Origin: Cheilinus undulatus
Lineage: Eukaryota; Chordata; Actinopteri; Labriformes; Labridae
Length of the DNA: 64,000 nucleotides
Reading direction: 5' to 3'
NCBI RefSeq assembly: GCF_018320785.1
Contig: NC_054872.1
Span: forward strand, 24,572,769-24,636,768
Below the pieces are notes generated by a model. It was not told the DNA's origin. It worked only from the letters and a program-made list of their open reading frames with translations, and did not search any database. Positions 1 to 10,890 of this stretch are shown one piece after another. The position numbers were made by a program, and so were the translations under genes. How positions within the stretch are numbered: the stretch's first letter is position 1; the number at the start of each line of letters is the position of its first letter.

Positions 1-390
1 CTTGGCGGAGGTATAAAGATGCATTAATGTTCCTTCTTTAGTTTTACATCTTGGACAGTTACCATCTTTGTGCAGCCTTAATGGGGTTGCATTGAGAGGG
101 GATATTTATTTCAAGTTTGCTTCTTTAATTTGGTTTCTCGTAAATGGAAAATATGTATTTTCAAAAATGTTATGACTGAAAGAAATGATGAATGACTTCC
201 CACTTTAATTCACTGGCACTGACAACAGAATCTGAATAATACACTAGATGTTACAGCATGAAAATCCTGTGACAAATTCACATAATCAGTATCACTCACA
301 TTTTTCATACAAGTAATTGATATTGTTGTGACTCATGAATAATGTTATAATGATAGCTTATTACACATGTCTCACATGTCAGTGACAGTC

Positions 391-1170
391 TTATACCTCA
401 GTACTAAAAACTGACCTTTCAGGATAAGATTTGCCAGCTTCACCTCTGAAACAGTGACCCACAAACACATAGAACAGTGGGTTGAATAAGATTGAAGGTG
501 TGATAGAGGACCCAGCAGAAGAAAAAGCTGATGATAACTGTAGCCATGATCTTAAAGATGTGACTGGACTGGCTGGCCAGGGTGTGGTTTCTCCTGAGAC
601 AATAAAAGGACACAATGACAGTGAACGGGATTATAAATCCCAGCAGGAAGTGGCTGATGATCATGGCTTTAAAATGAAAGTGCCAAAGCTCATCCACAGA
701 CAGAGATTCAAAGTCATACGAGAGGGTAAAGTTGTGGACACAGTGGATGAAGACTCCATCATTAGAGGTGTCCCCGAAGACAACATCTGGAGAGCTGAGA
801 ATCAGAGACAGCATCCAAACACCCAGACTCACACAGGACGCCTTACTCCTGTGGTTCTGAGCCCACATGAGCCACACCACGGACACACATCTGTCCACAC
901 TGATCACAACCAGAATGTAGACACTGGCGAAGATGTTCAAAATGCCGATGGTGGAGGTTGAGGAAACAAACTGTGTTCACTGTTTTCTTCATCTTGAATA
1001 ACATAATCAGATTAAAGCTCCATTCCTGAGCACACTGAGAACAAAGACCAGAGAGTAAACAGAGACATGATGTTCAGAGACTGTCTCAGATTCACATACT
1101 GATCTACATGTTCAATTTCAGTTATTTCAAACATATCCAGATAATCATAAGAGAAAATGAATGTCTGCAT
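391..1170 (-). pseudogene. Decayed chemerin/formyl-peptide-receptor-like GPCR
   Basis: This is a clear relative of the three intact receptors downstream. It keeps an N-terminus starting at 1168-1170, the KMKKTVNTV loop, TM3 with the DRCVSVV motif, WAQNHR, TM4, TM5, TM6 (FFFCW), an NPLFY version of NPxxY and a C-terminal STEV. It is broken in several places. About 130 bp covering TM2 and the first extracellular loop are missing after FLNL, and the frame shifts there. TM1 has a small frame-shifting loss. Two codons are lost after WAQNHR, and about five codons (AVIIH) before LRRN. The end of TM6, extracellular loop 3 and the start of TM7 are gone, again with a frame change, and the cytoplasmic tail is shortened. 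A splice-acceptor-like sequence (CATTGCAG) lies about 20 bp upstream of the ATG, as in the intact genes, so this is a dead tandem duplicate and not a retrocopy. No function is expected. Confidence 0.9.
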
Positions 1171-2290
1171 TTTTGTTCAGGGAGCTGCAATGACAATGGG
1201 GGAAAAAATCATGATTATAACTGCAATAGATATTCATGTTTTAAAAGTCAAAGCCTGTGTTATTGTAGTGTTCTTGTCAAATAAAAGTAGATGGGACTTT
1301 AAATTCCCTGTAAATAAAGTGCCACCCTAAACTTAGTTCAACATAATTATCACTTTTAGGACCAAATGCCTGATATTTGCACAACAAAACTATTCTACAT
1401 CAAACAACTCAATGAAAAAAATTCAAAAAATATTAATGTGCATATGGATAAAAAACCTTGAAATGTAAAAAAAGTAAAAGAATATATTTTAAAATTAACT
1501 GATATAGGATTGAATTTTTCAGCTTGGTTGGTGCCTCTTTAAAAAGAAGACAGGAAATGCTCTATATTATGTCTGTAGCTGTTTTTTTTTTTTCAGGTAA
1601 ATAGCGATGAGTGGATGCTTTTATTAGGTCAGTACAGCTGTTTCTAAAGATAAAGAATAACAACAGTACCTTTAAAAGTTCAGTTGAAGATGTTTCTGCA
1701 GGACAAGTTATCCCACTCAGACTCTGGCACTTTAATGTAAACTCTGCGTTGACTGAGATCTGAAGATGCCTGAAATGAAAACGTGAAATTACCAAATTGT
1801 GGAACAGATTTATGAAGACGCCAGAGGACAGTCACTGGTGAAACTCTAACTCAGCGGATAACTTCACTCATGGTGCAAATGTGTCTAACAACGAAAACAA
1901 CAACAAGAAATCTGACAAAACAACCCCAGCAGAGATCACTGTACAAGAGGCAAAATCTAAACACAATTACACACAGAACACTAGAACACATCTAACACTC
2001 AATACCCAAGTGCATGATGGGAACTCTGTCCACACATCCCATCAGATTTGAAATTTTAGTGTCAAAAACAATCAATCTTTTGTTTTTCAGTGAAACTCAT
2101 GGATGGTATTGTGTCGCAGGGCTCTTTGGATCACTGAAATCAATCTGAGACACCTGTGACATTAGTTTGCCTGCTGAGCCCAATTAAATTGATTGATTGA
2201 TTGATTGACTGATTCTGCCATTGACTCTTGTTTGTTGGTGGTGAATTAGATGATTGAAGTTTGAAGAAGCAAGACATATTGACAATTTAA
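1171..2290. other. Non-coding flank of the receptor pseudogene
   Basis: No convincing coding region is present. The stretch is AT-rich, with a poly-T run near 1581 and a short (GATT)n tract near 2190-2212. It would correspond to the old intron and promoter of the pseudogene, but I could not find the GTATGCC-type donor seen in two of the intact receptors. Confidence 0.5.
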
Positions 2291-2299
2291 CAATTTATT

Positions 2300-2720
2300 C
2301 ATTTAGCAAACAGGAGCCTCAGTAGCTTGTGGAAAAACCATACACAGCCACAACAGCCTGACACCTCCTCCTCATGCTGGTCACCAGCCTGGTCACACAC
2401 TGCTGTGGGATGGCATCCCATTCTTCAACCAGCATTTGTTGCAAGTCAGTCTACGTGAATGTAGCAGGGCCGACAGCACCTGCTCACAGCACCTGGGGGT
2501 ACCAGAAGCTCAAAACAAGAGTCAGCAGCAACAGCAAAATAAGCTGTTTGGCATTGGCAGAGAAGATTTGGCACATTTTTCATGGGCGCAACCCACATAC
2601 TCAGCTCTGCTGCTCATCCCACAAATGCATGTTCCTTACAAATGTGGCATCATTTAAAAGGGTAATAAACAGGCTTTCCAACAGTATAAAATTTATTGCC
2701 AAGGAGCATTGTTACATCAA
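2300..2720. repeat. Probable dispersed repeat, family not assigned
   Basis: The text around 2363-2455 (cctcctcctcatgctggtc, then a GGATGGCATCCCATTCTTC stretch) looks like interspersed transposon-derived sequence familiar from fish genomes. The open frames here (for example 2374-2835) show no domain. I could not find terminal repeats or assign a family. Confidence 0.35.
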
Positions 2721-2839
2721 AGAAATAATGTACCAAACACAGATTTCCTTACTTTTTGTTCTAAGTTTAGTTATGCTACAATGTGCTGATATCAGTAGAT
2801 TAAAAAACATTATCATCTCTGATATAGCTTTTTGAATGA

Positions 2840-4400
2840 CCCATAATGGCCATCTATGTGCAACTTCTACCTGCAGAAACAAGCAGGGTTGGCCTCTACA
2901 AAGTGTGAGTTTACTGTAGTCGCTGGCAGAGCTTAAGTTCATTGAACTCATCCATCCATCAAAACATGCATGGCATATTCCAGTTTGTTTGCACTTACAA
3001 ATTTGACCACTAGGTGGAGCACTGTGGCTGTTGATTCTATTTGGAAGAGTGAAATTGGAATCAGCTCTAGCCCCCTGCTACTCCAAACAGTTGAGATGAT
3101 TGATAAGTCTATTATAATGTGTTGGTCATGTTGGCCACCATTCAGACTGACTTATGAATATCAAAACCAACTAAAAATGCCTGCTCTCTGCACTCAGAAA
3201 GTCACTGCAGCTTTTATTGTGTGGTTCATTGTTGGGTGATTTATCATATAGGGGGTTTCAGTTTTAATTTAAAGGATATAAATGCTGTTTTCTATCAGAA
3301 AAGACAGCTGGAGTAAAACACATTTTTCATCTTTGCAACACTAACCCTGTTACTGGAGCTGATGGTGCAATTTTCACTTATCTGAAGGTTATCTGCCTTC
3401 CGTCTGGCATCCATTCTCAAACACATTATCAGAGTTCCTGCTGTCTTTGGTTTGTTAGAGATAAGATTCCTCTCGGTACTTTCTGTTTTTCCAGATGCTC
3501 CTATGTCACACTGCTTGATGCTTTTTTTAAAATGTGAAAGTCCTTTTGAATTATAAAGAAATAGAGGTATACTGTGTTTCTATACACTGGCAAATACATT
3601 TGATTTTTCAAAGAATGATAATAAGTAACTACTGTAAATAATGAAACATACAGGGTTATGCTTTGTTATGATTTTTACCTTCATCCAACAGTGACAGAGA
3701 GATAGTGCCATTTAAGTAAAAGGTTAACTCTTTGTTAATTCCTCTCATATTCTGGCTTCTAAGAAGTCTGCAGGATTACATTCGAGCATATTTTGGCAGA
3801 ATTGGCCTTTTGCTTTCCAACCACAAATATTTGCCACGCTTTTAATACAATCTCTTTTTGGCCTGCAGACTGAGTGACTGTTGCTGAACTGTTAGTCGGG
3901 TTTGTGTGTGTCTAAGTGTGTGAGAAAATCCTGAAGCAAATCTTCTCAGAGAGATAGAACAATGAGATAGGCTTGTTTCTTTTCAGTTCAGTTTAAAGCA
4001 GAACTTTGAACATTTTGCAACATACTTTGAAATACGCTTTGTCACTCTTTACATCTAAAGAGGTAAGCAATGGGTTACGTTTGTTCTGTGAGTAAACTGC
4101 AAATCAACTGTAGGAATAGACCTTTTTTTGTTTTTAATTCAGGGGTATTTGAACAGCATTCCCTGTGCTCACTTTTTAGCGCTGCACCCTCTGACCTGTA
4201 TCCAGTAGCACTTACTTAGCTGTGTCTCATTCTATCTGACTAAACTCTAAGGCTACATTGGTTCTGTGTGTACCTTGTCAATGATGAATCCCTCCAACCC
4301 AAGACAGAAAGATAGATAATAACTACAGCAAAGTTGGCGAAAACATTAGACTAAAAAAACAGAAAGCTTAGAAGCTCACGTGGCCTGTGCATACTATTTT
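2840..4400. other. Gene-free interval
   Basis: Only short unrelated open frames occur here. I see no conserved domain, RNA gene or clear transposon end. Confidence 0.5.
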
Positions 4401-4404
4401 TTTA

Positions 4405-5240
4405 TTACAAGCGGGCCCTCCAACAGATTTAGCTGGCCCCCTGACAAACCAAGAGAATGAGCCCTCCCCAGTTGTGATTTATCGATGATATTAATTTGTG
4501 TTGGGGGCATGGGTGCTAGCTGTCCTGGCTAACAGTTACATAATTTTGGAGCTGAAAATGGTTTCATGTTATTATTGGGTCTGATGTTGAAGATACTTAT
4601 TTATGCCCCTTTAAACCTCTTTTAACCACTTTTTCAGCCAACTTTTGTCACTTTTATTAGCCGCTGCTTATCGATTTTGAGCACGTTTTACCCAGTTTGC
4701 CCCATTTTACACATTTTTGGCCACTTTATAACATTTTAATCCACTTTTTTCTGCATATTTTGTCACTTTTTACCAATTTTTGCTTCTGTTAATCTATTTC
4801 TGCCACATTCTACTTATTTTCTGCCACTTTAAACCACTTTCACTCCTTTTTTTGTCATTTTCTTTTTCCAATTTAGACCCATTTTTCCTCTTTTAACCTT
4901 TTTTGTTTGTTTTTTGCCTTTTTTTTTGCCTGTTAACCATTTTTCTACTTTGAACCTGTTGTTGCCCCTTTTAATCCTATTTCACCCATTTGTTGCATTT
5001 AAGCTATTTGCCACATTTTGAACCCTTTCCATGTTACCTCTGTTAACCCATTTTTGCCACTATTTACCCTTTTTTTAAAAAACGAATTTTTAATGCCAGT
5101 TTTAACTGCATTTCACTTTTTCTTGCCTCTTGTAACCCATTTTTAATTTTTTTTTTTTTTTTTTGCCTGTTTTCACAATTTTTTAGCATTTTTTGTGACC
5201 TTCCACCATTTATTTTGCTACTGTTAACCCATTTTCACAT
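4405..5240 (+). repeat. Dispersed repeat with degenerate ~20-bp satellite core, copy A
   Basis: A unique head (about 4410-4600, with GGGCCCTCC, GGCTAACAG and TATTATTGGGTCTGATG) is followed by roughly 600 bp of imperfect ~20-bp units of the type CCATTTTTGCCACTTTTAAC. The same head and the same kind of core occur at 15055-15430 and, inverted, at 29930-31620, so this is one family. I do not know its class. The copy ends where a hAT-type terminus begins. Confidence 0.6.
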
Positions 5241-5249
5241 TTCTTTCCT

Positions 5250-5388
5250 AGGGATGCACTTTATTATTGGTCTGGTATCGGTATTGGCAGATATTAGCTT
5301 AAAAGGCAAATATCGGTATCGGCAGATTTCTGCCAAAAACAAAATTTCTGCCAAAAAGTTACATCCGATATTTTGCCTGTGTATTTCA

Positions 5389-5450
<62 letters not shown>
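5250..5450. repeat. Fragment of hAT element (GGGATGCAC terminus)
   Basis: The sequence TAGGGATGCAC followed by alternating TATCGG/GGCAGAT words matches the terminus of the complete hAT element at 13041-14664. It runs into a TA microsatellite, and I did not identify the other end, so this is a fragment or a strongly decayed copy. Confidence 0.6.
5391..5449. repeat. (TA)n microsatellite
   Basis: About 29 uninterrupted AT dinucleotides, directly visible. Confidence 0.97.
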
Positions 5451-5452
<2 letters not shown>

Positions 5453-5920
5453 CGGGGGAGTTTAAGGCTGGACCAACAAACCTATGTCAGTTGAAATCTT
5501 TTTCATTGTTTACTCACATTCTTAAACCTTAAAATGTTTTTAAGGTCTAAAGTTTGTTTTCTTGGTCGTCCTCAAACCTTAAAGTGTGTCCAAAAGGGCT
5601 TCTGTGATCTGCAGCCAGACCCCTGTCATTTAAGATACCTTTTCAATGTACAAACAAAATATTTACAAGTTGTTGGATGATATTTTACTTTACTTTAATT
5701 AATTTATTTATTTTTACCAGATGTATTTAATTAAGAAAAAGAGTTTGACTGAAACAATTACAGTGTTATTTTGTTATTTCTTACAAATAATGAACATTTA
5801 CTTTACTTACTAATCAGACATTATTATGAAAATAACTTTTGTCTTTTTTGATTTCATGGCTGATTCTGATCATTTTTTCTTTTGTGATTACACATTTTGA
5901 CATCTGAAATTTACTTGCAG

Positions 5921-5985
5921 GCTGCACTGTGTGTGGAGGGGGCTGTGTGTGACCCCCAGGCCACCAGTTGCCCATCCCTGGTTTG
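5921..5985. repeat. hAT-like terminus
   Basis: The words GGCCACCAGTTGCCCATCCC followed by TGG are typical of one end of fish hAT MITEs. No matching opposite end was found nearby. Confidence 0.4.
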
Positions 5986-5989
5986 TTTT

Positions 5990-6870
5990 ATTGCATAATC
6001 ATTTCTTTCATCACACAGGCATCTGGTAGTGTTAAATACCTCTTTGGTGAGGTTAAAAACTAATGTTTCCATATAGTTAGTCAATTTTAAATGGAACATG
6101 CATATTTAGATCAGAGTCTTAAATTAAGCAAAGTACTGATGTTGAGGGATGTTGGAAACAAAATGCGAATAGAAATTTAAGATCACCTTCTAGTGCATTT
6201 ACTGACAAAAGGAGGGTAAGAATACAATGTTGGACTGTCCCTTTTCTCAAACATTACTTTAACTTTTGAAAGTCAACTGGAACACTAATGCAGTCTCTGA
6301 TCTTCACCTTCACTCTGCTGCAGATCAAAAGATCCCTTTTTGATGAGGCGACCTACATTCGTAATCACTCAGTTAGATGAAATTTCACAACCAGTGGTGT
6401 AGTGCAGGGTGAACACAGGTACACCCACTTCTAAAGCGCTTGTAAATGAAGAGTACACCCATTTCTGCACACACCACTATAGTACTGATCACAGCTATAG
6501 AAAAGGATAAGAAAGGGTGAAGAACTGACTTTTAACAAAGAACAGAAAAACTAAAAAAAAAAGTTAAACCAGATGAAAATACAAAGAGTGATCAGAGAAG
6601 CACACTTCTAAGGCCTTTAATAACACAAACAACATCAGTACAGTATTTTCACATCATATTAGAAAAAAATCCTCATATTTGTAAATAAAAAATATACAAT
6701 AAAGATGTAAACGGTAATGCACAGGTACTAATTTTACAAGAAGAAAAATATTTTTCAGCATAATTTACATGATAAAAAAGACCAAAACAGAATTAGAGCA
6801 TGAGAGCTTTATTAAGGAATTGGGCATGTAGAGATAAAGATAACTCCTATGGACACTCATGTGTTTAAAG
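5990..6870. other. Gene-free interval
   Basis: AT-rich, with no domain-bearing frame and no clear repeat boundary. Confidence 0.45.
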
Positions 6871-6879
6871 TTGGTTGTG

Positions 6880-7065
6880 ATGCTGTGCCGCTGCGTTCTG
6901 GATCAGCTGCATGGGTCTAAATGTGCATGCAGGAAGGCCTGCCAGTATACTGAGTTGCAGTAGTCAATACACAATGTCACAAGAGTCTGTAAAAGGAGCT
7001 GTGTAGCATGCTCTGTCAGGTAGGGTCTGATCCTCTTGATGTTGAAGAAAGTAAAACAGAAAGGC
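6880..7065. repeat. Dispersed repeat, probably LINE-related, unassigned
   Basis: The words CGTTCTGGATCAGCTGCA, GAGTTGCAGTAGTC and GCTGTGTAGCATG recall an abundant fish interspersed repeat. Family assignment would need a repeat library. Confidence 0.45.
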
Positions 7066-7484
7066 TTGCCTATTTATAGTCAATACTTAACTTAAAACAT
7101 AGCCATATGAAATTGTAAATATGGTGAGTTCGGTTAAAAGGCAACAGAATCTGAGAGCAACTCAGTAAAGCTCCTGTAACTCGAATTTTGATAGGTTGAA
7201 GTAATTCCATGAGGGAAATTTTACGGCAAAACAAAGAAGTCCTTGTAAAAACAACTGCCTATAAAGAACATTGGTAGATCAAAGTTTAACCTAAGCTTTT
7301 TGCCCTTCATGCCATAATCAGTCTTATATCTAAAGGTCTCACTGATATTCTGGATATCGCACTCTCAGACTATTTTTGCACAGTAACATGATGGATAATT
7401 TCAATAGTACAGTGAGTGCAATATTGCACCCATAAAACTAAATTAATTAACAAAAAACAAAGGCTCCATGGAGAAATGGGGAAA

Positions 7485-7600
7485 GAGCAAGGATTTTCAT
7501 TGTTTATTGTTTATTGTTTATTTCAAGGATAGCCCCTTGAGATGCATCATCTCATTTTCGAGGGCGGTCCTTACAAAACATAAATATAATCATCAGTAAT
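7485..7600 (-). repeat. LINE 3' tail fragment
   Basis: Read on the minus strand, a segment with AAAATGAGATGATGCATCTC and AAGGGGCTATCC ends in tandem AATAAACA units. This is the layout of the 3' end of an L2/CR1-group or Rex1-type LINE, where the 3' terminus is a short tandem repeat. The body of this copy is absent, as expected for a 5'-truncated insertion. Confidence 0.55.
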
Positions 7601-9369
7601 ACAAAATCATAATTAGAGATAAACCCAGAACATAATAAATGCTTAAGAGATCCTGCAGAAAGGCTGAAAGAAAATGGTGAAAGAGCCAACTGTATGTACA
7701 TTTTGAAATCTACAAACATATACTAATCACCTACAATAAAGAAGTTAAAATGTCAAGACAACAGCACATCTCAAAAATGATCATTGAAAACAAAAATAAT
7801 ACCTGCTACCTGTTCTCTACAGTTGATAAGCTAATTAACCCTACCAGATCAACCTCTGCTGACGTTCTCTCCTCAAACCAGTGTAATGAATTTGCAACAT
7901 ACTTCAAGGAAAAAATTACCACCATCAGATCTGAGACTCTTCAATTACAAAACACTAATTCTGACCTTCTATGCTCCTCAATTTACAAAAATACCAAGAC
8001 CAACATGTGCAATTTTAAACGTGTGACCATTAGTGACCTTGTGGAAGTTATCAAACACCTCAAATCCTCTACCTGTTCTCTCGACCCCATTTCTACAAAT
8101 TATTTGAGGCTGTCTAATGTTACAAGATCTGCTCTATATCATCAATGCATCTCTTCATTCTAGTGATTTCCCCATTTCTCTAAAGCACGCCATTATCACT
8201 CCATTACTCAAAAATAACAAGCTTGATCCATCAATAATGAGCAATTACAGGCCCATCTCCAACCTTCCCATTGTTAGTAAAATCATAGAAAACGTTGTCT
8301 ACAATCAACTACATAATTACCTAACCCATTACAATCTGTATGATGTCTACCAATCAGGATTCAGAACCAATCACAGCACTGAAACAGCACTGGTCAAGGT
8401 TATCAACAATTTAAAACTCAACAATGATTCAACAAACTCTCCATCTTAGTGTTATTAGATTTGAGTGCCGCCTTTGCTACAGTTGATTATAACATCCTAC
8501 TCCATAGACTTGAAAATTCCATAGGCCTCTCAGGATCCACTGTTGTTTAGCCTTTACATGCTCCCACTTGGTTCAATCATTCAGAAACATAATGTCTCCT
8601 ACCATTCATATGCCAATGATACACAGCTTCATGTCTCACTGTCCCCTTGCAATCTCAGTCCCATAAATCACTTGGTCAGATGCATCGATGAAAAAAAAAA
8701 CACTGGATGTCACAGAATTTTCTTCAGCTTAACACAGATAAAACAGAAATCCTGCTAGTTGGTCCACAAAAACAGAGACAAGAATTCATTTTGCTTTCAT
8801 CTTCATTTCCTTTTCAGTACAGCAAGCATGTCAGAAGTCTTGGAGTAATAATTGATACAAACTTAAACTTTCAACAACATATAACTGCCATCACTTAAAC
8901 AGCCTCCTACCATTTAAAAACATTTCCAAACTTAGATCATTCATGTCTCAGTCTGATTCAGAAAAACTGGTCCATGCATTCATATCCAACAGATTAGATT
9001 ACTGTAACGCTATGCTGGACTTCCAAAAAAGAGAATAAATTGCCTCCAACTCATCCAAAACACTGCAGCCCACATTCTAACAGGAACAAAGAAAACATCA
9101 CACCCATTCTGAAAAATCTTCACTGGCTTCCTGTCCCATATAGAATTGATTTTAAAGTGCTACTTCTTGTTTATACATCACTGAATGATATGGCATCCCA
9201 GTACATTTCTGACATGCTCACTCACTATCACCCAACCAGGTTGCTCAGATCTTCAGGTGTGGGCCCTCTAAATGTGCCTAAAGTAAAATGCAAATCAGGT
9301 GATCATTTAGCCACAATGGTGCTGTTCTATGGAATAAGCTGCTAGTTGTCCTGAGGTCGGTAGACATTT

Positions 9370-10633
9370 TAAGGCCCTGTTCAAACGACGTTGAAACGAC
9401 TGAAAACGCTGTAGTGCATATGCCAAGCCTGTACGTGGTGCTGTAACGCTGCCACGGAAATGCACCAAATGAGAAAAGAACATCTTAGAAAACTAACACT
9501 AAGGCTGTTTTCGAATTGGCCTACTGCATACTCCTGCCAAACGCAGTATGCAGTATGTATTGCGCACTGCGTACTGCGTTCAACAGTAGTATGCAGTATG
9601 AATGCCAGTCGGACGTTATTGTGTAGTATGCTTGGCCCGGTTTACCTGGTTTCCGGTATCCAGAAGTACGTCATACCCTGGTCAATATTAAACGATGCAC
9701 ACATTGTTTTCCATCAATTTGCGTACAGAAAAAAAAAAAAAAAACAGGAAGCATTTTTATTTGATTTTTTGGAATTTTTATAGCTGTTGTTTTTAGCTTA
9801 GCATGTATAGTGCAGTGAAAGGACACTTGACAGCACCTTTCCAGCCGTTACGAGCCTTAACAGCAAAACAAAAACAACAGTGACCTTATTACAACTTATT
9901 TGGCTATAGTACACGTTAATAAGGTAAAGGTAAAAGGTAATGGCACTTTTTGTAACCATCAGTCGCTCTGATGAATGTTCTGCCGCTCTCCGCTATTATG
10001 AACTCTGACCCGGTGCTTTGCATTGTGGGTAACAGTAGGCAAAGCAGACTGGTCCGATGCATACTGTGAAATTAAAATCCAAATCAGTACGTCATCCAGG
10101 TATTTTTGGCATACTGCAACTTTCGCATTTGTTCGCATAATGCATATTGCATACTACATTTTGGGCAAACCAGTACGCACTGCTAGTATAGTAGGCGACT
10201 TCGAAAACAGCCTAACTTTCTTCTAGTTGCCCTTCTGGTTGTTCTCGACATTGGATTTAAGAACATATGGTGTGTGTGTTTCGTGGTGGTGGAAAAGGAG
10301 CATCAGATTTTGCTGTAAAAGCCATAATAAGCTCAGTAGCTTCTGCAGCACCAACACAACCCTGTAATCTACCAGATTTGTTTTGGCCAGACCCGCGCCA
10401 GTGTCTTAAGAGAGCTACGCTATGTGTGATGTATCGTTTCAAGAAAGATGCAGTTGGCCATCCACATGGAGACGAAACTGTAGTTGTTTATGGATTTGTG
10501 CACTTTGGGACCAGTTTTCAAAAAGTATCATTAACAGACACCCAAAACGCTGTTTCCATGTGGATGAAATGCCAATGTGACAAAAAACTTTTGCATATAC
10601 TCCTGAATTCGTCTCCGTGTGGATGGGGCCTAA
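9370..10633. mobile_element. Non-autonomous PIF/Harbinger-like element (outer), inserted in the LINE
   Basis: The ends are GGCCCTGTTCAAACG (from 9373) and, inverted, GGCCCCATCCACACG (ending 10630). They are flanked by TAA at 9370-9372 and 10631-10633, the 3-bp target duplication typical of PIF/Harbinger. Removing it rejoins the LINE reading near ...GGTCGGTAGACATTT / TAAGTTCTTG. It carries no recognisable transposase. Its terminal repeats are imperfect, so the family call is moderate. Confidence 0.65.
9500..10215. mobile_element. Non-autonomous PIF/Harbinger element (inner), nested in the outer one
   Basis: The terminal inverted repeats are GGCTGTTTTCGAATTGGCC (from 9503) and, inverted, GGCTGTTTTCGAAGTCGCC (ending 10212). 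TAA duplications lie at 9500-9502 and 10213-10215. The element is about 710 bp, with repeated GCAGTATGCAGTATG-like words and no transposase. It lies wholly inside the 9373-10630 element, so it inserted later. Confidence 0.85.
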
Positions 10634-10734
10634 GTTCTTGTAAGAGTGGTCTAAAAACACTGCTTTTGTCTTATACCTTTGACTGTTGCATGTGTACCCT
10701 AAGGAGTACACATGACTTGCACGGTACATATTTG

Positions 10735-10770
10735 TGTGTGTGGGTATGTGTGTGTGTGTGTGGGGGGGGG
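10735..10770. repeat. (GT)n-rich microsatellite
   Basis: Imperfect GT repeats followed by a G run, inside the LINE 3' region. Confidence 0.8.
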
Positions 10771-10890
10771 TTGCTTGAATTGCTGATTGCTTTTTCTGTT
10801 TGTTTTTAATCTTCTGTAAAGCACATTGAGTTTACGCCTGTATGAAATGTGCTATACAAATAAGGTTGAATTGAACTGAATTGAATTGAG

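Larger units (their letters stand above)
7740..10890 (+). mobile_element. L2/CR1-group LINE, 5'-truncated, split by nested Harbinger elements
   Basis: Reverse-transcriptase pieces occur in order: the linker before RT (7750-8163); RT blocks with NYRPISNLP, STETALVKV and a DAAFATVDYNILL-like stretch (8117-8520); YANDTQLH, a variant of the YADD catalytic box (8543-8758); NTDKTEILLVGP (8707-8898); then HWLPVPYRIDFK (9040-9345). The frame changes several times and stops are present, so it is inactive. The endonuclease domain was not found. The LINE is interrupted at 9373-10630 by a TIR element. It resumes at 10631 with a C-terminal stretch containing LKTLLLSYTF and an untranslated tail. The tail ends in GTAAAGCACATTGAG, GTGCTATACAAATAA and GAATTGAA-type repeats, the usual fish L2-like terminus. 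It ends one base before the stop codon of the neighbouring receptor. Confidence 0.85.

Noticed and set aside
4600-5220. CRISPR-like array in the ~20-bp units
   Set aside because: Units are degenerate, without conserved repeat-spacer structure, and the genome is vertebrate.
10267-10809. 180-codon frame near the LINE end
   Set aside because: It crosses from Harbinger DNA into the LINE C-terminus and 3' tail. Only a short part (SCKSGLKTLLLSYTF) is meaningful, and that belongs to the LINE.
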